From assembly GCA_910584645.1 (NCBI GenBank), contig CAJUAU010000004.1, positions 1-64,000 of the forward strand: DNA of 64,000 nucleotides, read 5' to 3'. The DNA is from an uncultured Eubacterium sp. (GTDB lineage: Bacteria; Bacillota; Clostridia; Lachnospirales; Lachnospiraceae). A program made the translations under genes and the position numbers. Below, one piece after another: positions 62,766 through 64,000 of this stretch. A model generated the notes under the pieces. It was not told where the DNA came from and did no database searches. It was given only the letters and a program-made list of their open reading frames with translations. The number at the start of each line of letters is the position of its first letter. Within the stretch, counting starts at the first letter, position 1.

Positions 62766-63998
62766 TTAAAAAGTATCTTTATTCCATCTTACCCATATTC
62801 TCTTTTCTCCCTCGTAATATCCCAGATGATCGCCACATATTTCATAGGAATTTTTCCTGTCATTTTCACATTCCGCCAGACATTCCCTCTCTCCCGTAAG
62901 AAGGTTCTCCCGCATGATCTGGCTCCTGTCCTGGTATACCACATAGTCGGAAGAATTCAGTATCATCCAGACCTTCCCCCAGTCTTTCCAGTCTTCTATG
63001 GCCTCTTTTTCACAGTCAATCTGGTAGGAGATCCCCGTTATATGAACGATATTGGATACTCCCATAAAGGAGGTCGCATATACGTTTATGGTCCCAAATA
63101 TCCTTGTTCCCTGCTGATACTCATTGACTGACATATGATACCGGTCCAGCAGCCCTTCTTCCTCCAGTCTGTCTTTTACCAGCCTGGCCCACCGGGTAGC
63201 GTGCTCATCTTCCTCGTGGGGATATATGTCATACTTATCGCAGCCGGAGTGCTGCGGAATCCTTGGATTTGCCGAAAAGCCCCTGTATCCATGATCAAAG
63301 AGAATGGTATTTCCCAGGCGGAATACCCCCTGGGCATCCGCTTCACAGGCTTTCGGTTCTCCTGTTTCAAAATCCCCTTCTACCAGATAGTGATCCACAT
63401 AGAGTCCCTCCGTCGTTCCCGTTTCGATCCCGCTCCCGATATACAGCACTCCTTCCCGGCACACAAGAGACTCCGTATCAGTTTTCATTTTTTTTCTTGA
63501 TATGATCCGGGATTTATAGTCCAGCTTAATAATCTCACTCTCCCACTCCCCATTCCTGCCACATACATAAAAATATTCATCTCCCAGGGCGATCTGTTCT
63601 GGCCAGAGTTCCATATCCTTCTTGGTGAGAGTGAATAGTTTCTTTCCCCTGTCGCACATAACAACCTTTTCAGACGATGTAATATATGCCTCATAATTGC
63701 CGTGATCTGCGATCACCTGACTGTCATATACATACACGGATGTACCTTCATAAGGAAAAGGGCCAAAAAGGGCATACAGATACGCTCCACCAAAGCAAAG
63801 AAAACCAGAGATCCCTGCCAGCAGGATCCCATATAACAGTTTCTTTCTTTTGATCTGGCAGTACCGGATCTGTATGACAGCGATCATAAGGAATTCAAAT
63901 ACAAGCCAGGGCAGCACAACATACCCCGACACGACGGGATCTTCCCTGGCCGGATAATTGCTGTATATATAGTCATAACTCTGAATCATCATCCACAC
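62766..63998 (-). CDS. Unknown membrane-anchored protein, cut by the window edge
   Basis: At least 410 residues; the frame is open to the window end and the true start may lie outside (in-frame GTG at 63998, ATG at 63992). Two membrane helices (about 26-46 and 54-76) are followed by a long extracytoplasmic region with repeated strand-like segments (GDEYFYVCGRNGEWES, EGVLYIGSGIETG, YVVYQDRSQI), which could form a beta-propeller. I do not recognise the family. It lies immediately upstream of the peptide gene on the same strand and may belong to the same system. Confidence 0.5.
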   Translation of the reverse strand: MWMMIQSYDYIYSNYPAREDPVVSGYVVLPWLVFEFLMIAVIQIRYCQIKRKKLLYGILLAGISGFLCFGGAYLYALFGPFPYEGTSVYVYDSQVIADHGNYEAYITSSEKVVMCDRGKKLFTLTKKDMELWPEQIALGDEYFYVCGRNGEWESEIIKLDYKSRIISRKKMKTDTESLVCREGVLYIGSGIETGTTEGLYVDHYLVEGDFETGEPKACEADAQGVFRLGNTILFDHGYRGFSANPRIPQHSGCDKYDIYPHEEDEHATRWARLVKDRLEEEGLLDRYHMSVNEYQQGTRIFGTINVYATSFMGVSNIVHITGISYQIDCEKEAIEDWKDWGKVWMILNSSDYVVYQDRSQIMRENLLTGERECLAECENDRKNSYEICGDHLGYYEGEKRIWVRWNKDTF

Positions 63999-64000
63999 TC

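Noticed and set aside
1..64000. tRNA, rRNA, integrase, prophage or plasmid origin
   Set aside because: None was recognised on either strand; the defence genes show no integrase or attachment site nearby.

Overview
The window looks like chromosome from a sporulating, Gram-positive gut-type Clostridia, most likely Lachnospiraceae. The evidence is strong AGGAGG ribosome sites, sigma-A promoters with 17-bp spacers, a lysine riboswitch on dapA, the priA-def-fmt-rsmB-rlmN-stp-prkC-rsgA-rpe gene order typical of Firmicutes, and Spo0A-type boxes. I saw no rRNA, tRNA, CRISPR array or complete insertion sequence. Most genes lie on the minus strand and are read from right to left.

1-3050: a two-gene SIR2-HerA anti-phage module, AT-rich, with its own promoter and three perfect Spo0A-type boxes spaced exactly 10 bp apart. 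3091-18670: a putative ECF-sigma-headed cell-surface block. It runs sigma factor, anti-sigma factor, a DUF6273 surface protein, a duplicated secreted protein, a hybrid sensor kinase, a response regulator with a dead first receiver, a secreted CAP-domain protein and a large transglutaminase-like protein, then a metallo-beta-lactamase-fold enzyme. Three of the secreted proteins share a lysine-rich Fn3-like C-terminus. 18671-21720: a divergent regulatory region, a small XRE regulator, an esterase, a Nudix enzyme, a family-4 uracil-DNA glycosylase and a broken XRE gene. 21722-25909: a chemoreceptor, a GHKL histidine kinase and a LytTR regulator.

25988-30192: the most interesting locus. A membrane protein with a ThsA-type macro domain is followed by a protein of about 1,093 residues. 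That protein carries a Cys-rich head, one intact and one degenerate TIR/deoxyribosyltransferase-like domain, and a long unassigned C-terminus. The pair has its own promoter and is AT-rich against its neighbours. I read it as a candidate Thoeris-like defence system of unusual architecture: the large protein would make or sense a NAD-derived signal and the membrane macro protein would be the effector.

30352-44362: a run of twelve housekeeping genes, dapA to rpe, headed by a lysine riboswitch and closed by a terminator. It links lysine/DAP supply, MurF, replication restart, N-formylmethionine handling, rRNA methylation and PASTA kinase/phosphatase signalling. 44369-52693: a cobalamin adenosyltransferase-like gene, a two-OB-fold SSB-like protein, typA, a DUF2156 protein, an Rpn nuclease/flippase/LicD operon and a YoaK protein. 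52812-64000: two ABC systems. The first (ABC-DUF1854-ABC) contains a striking 157-bp triple-hairpin element bounded by 15-bp direct repeats. The second is a pair of exporters preceded by an overlooked 32-residue peptide gene with a near-ideal ribosome site and its own terminator. The right edge cuts into an unknown membrane protein.

All function calls come from reading motifs by eye; no database search was possible.
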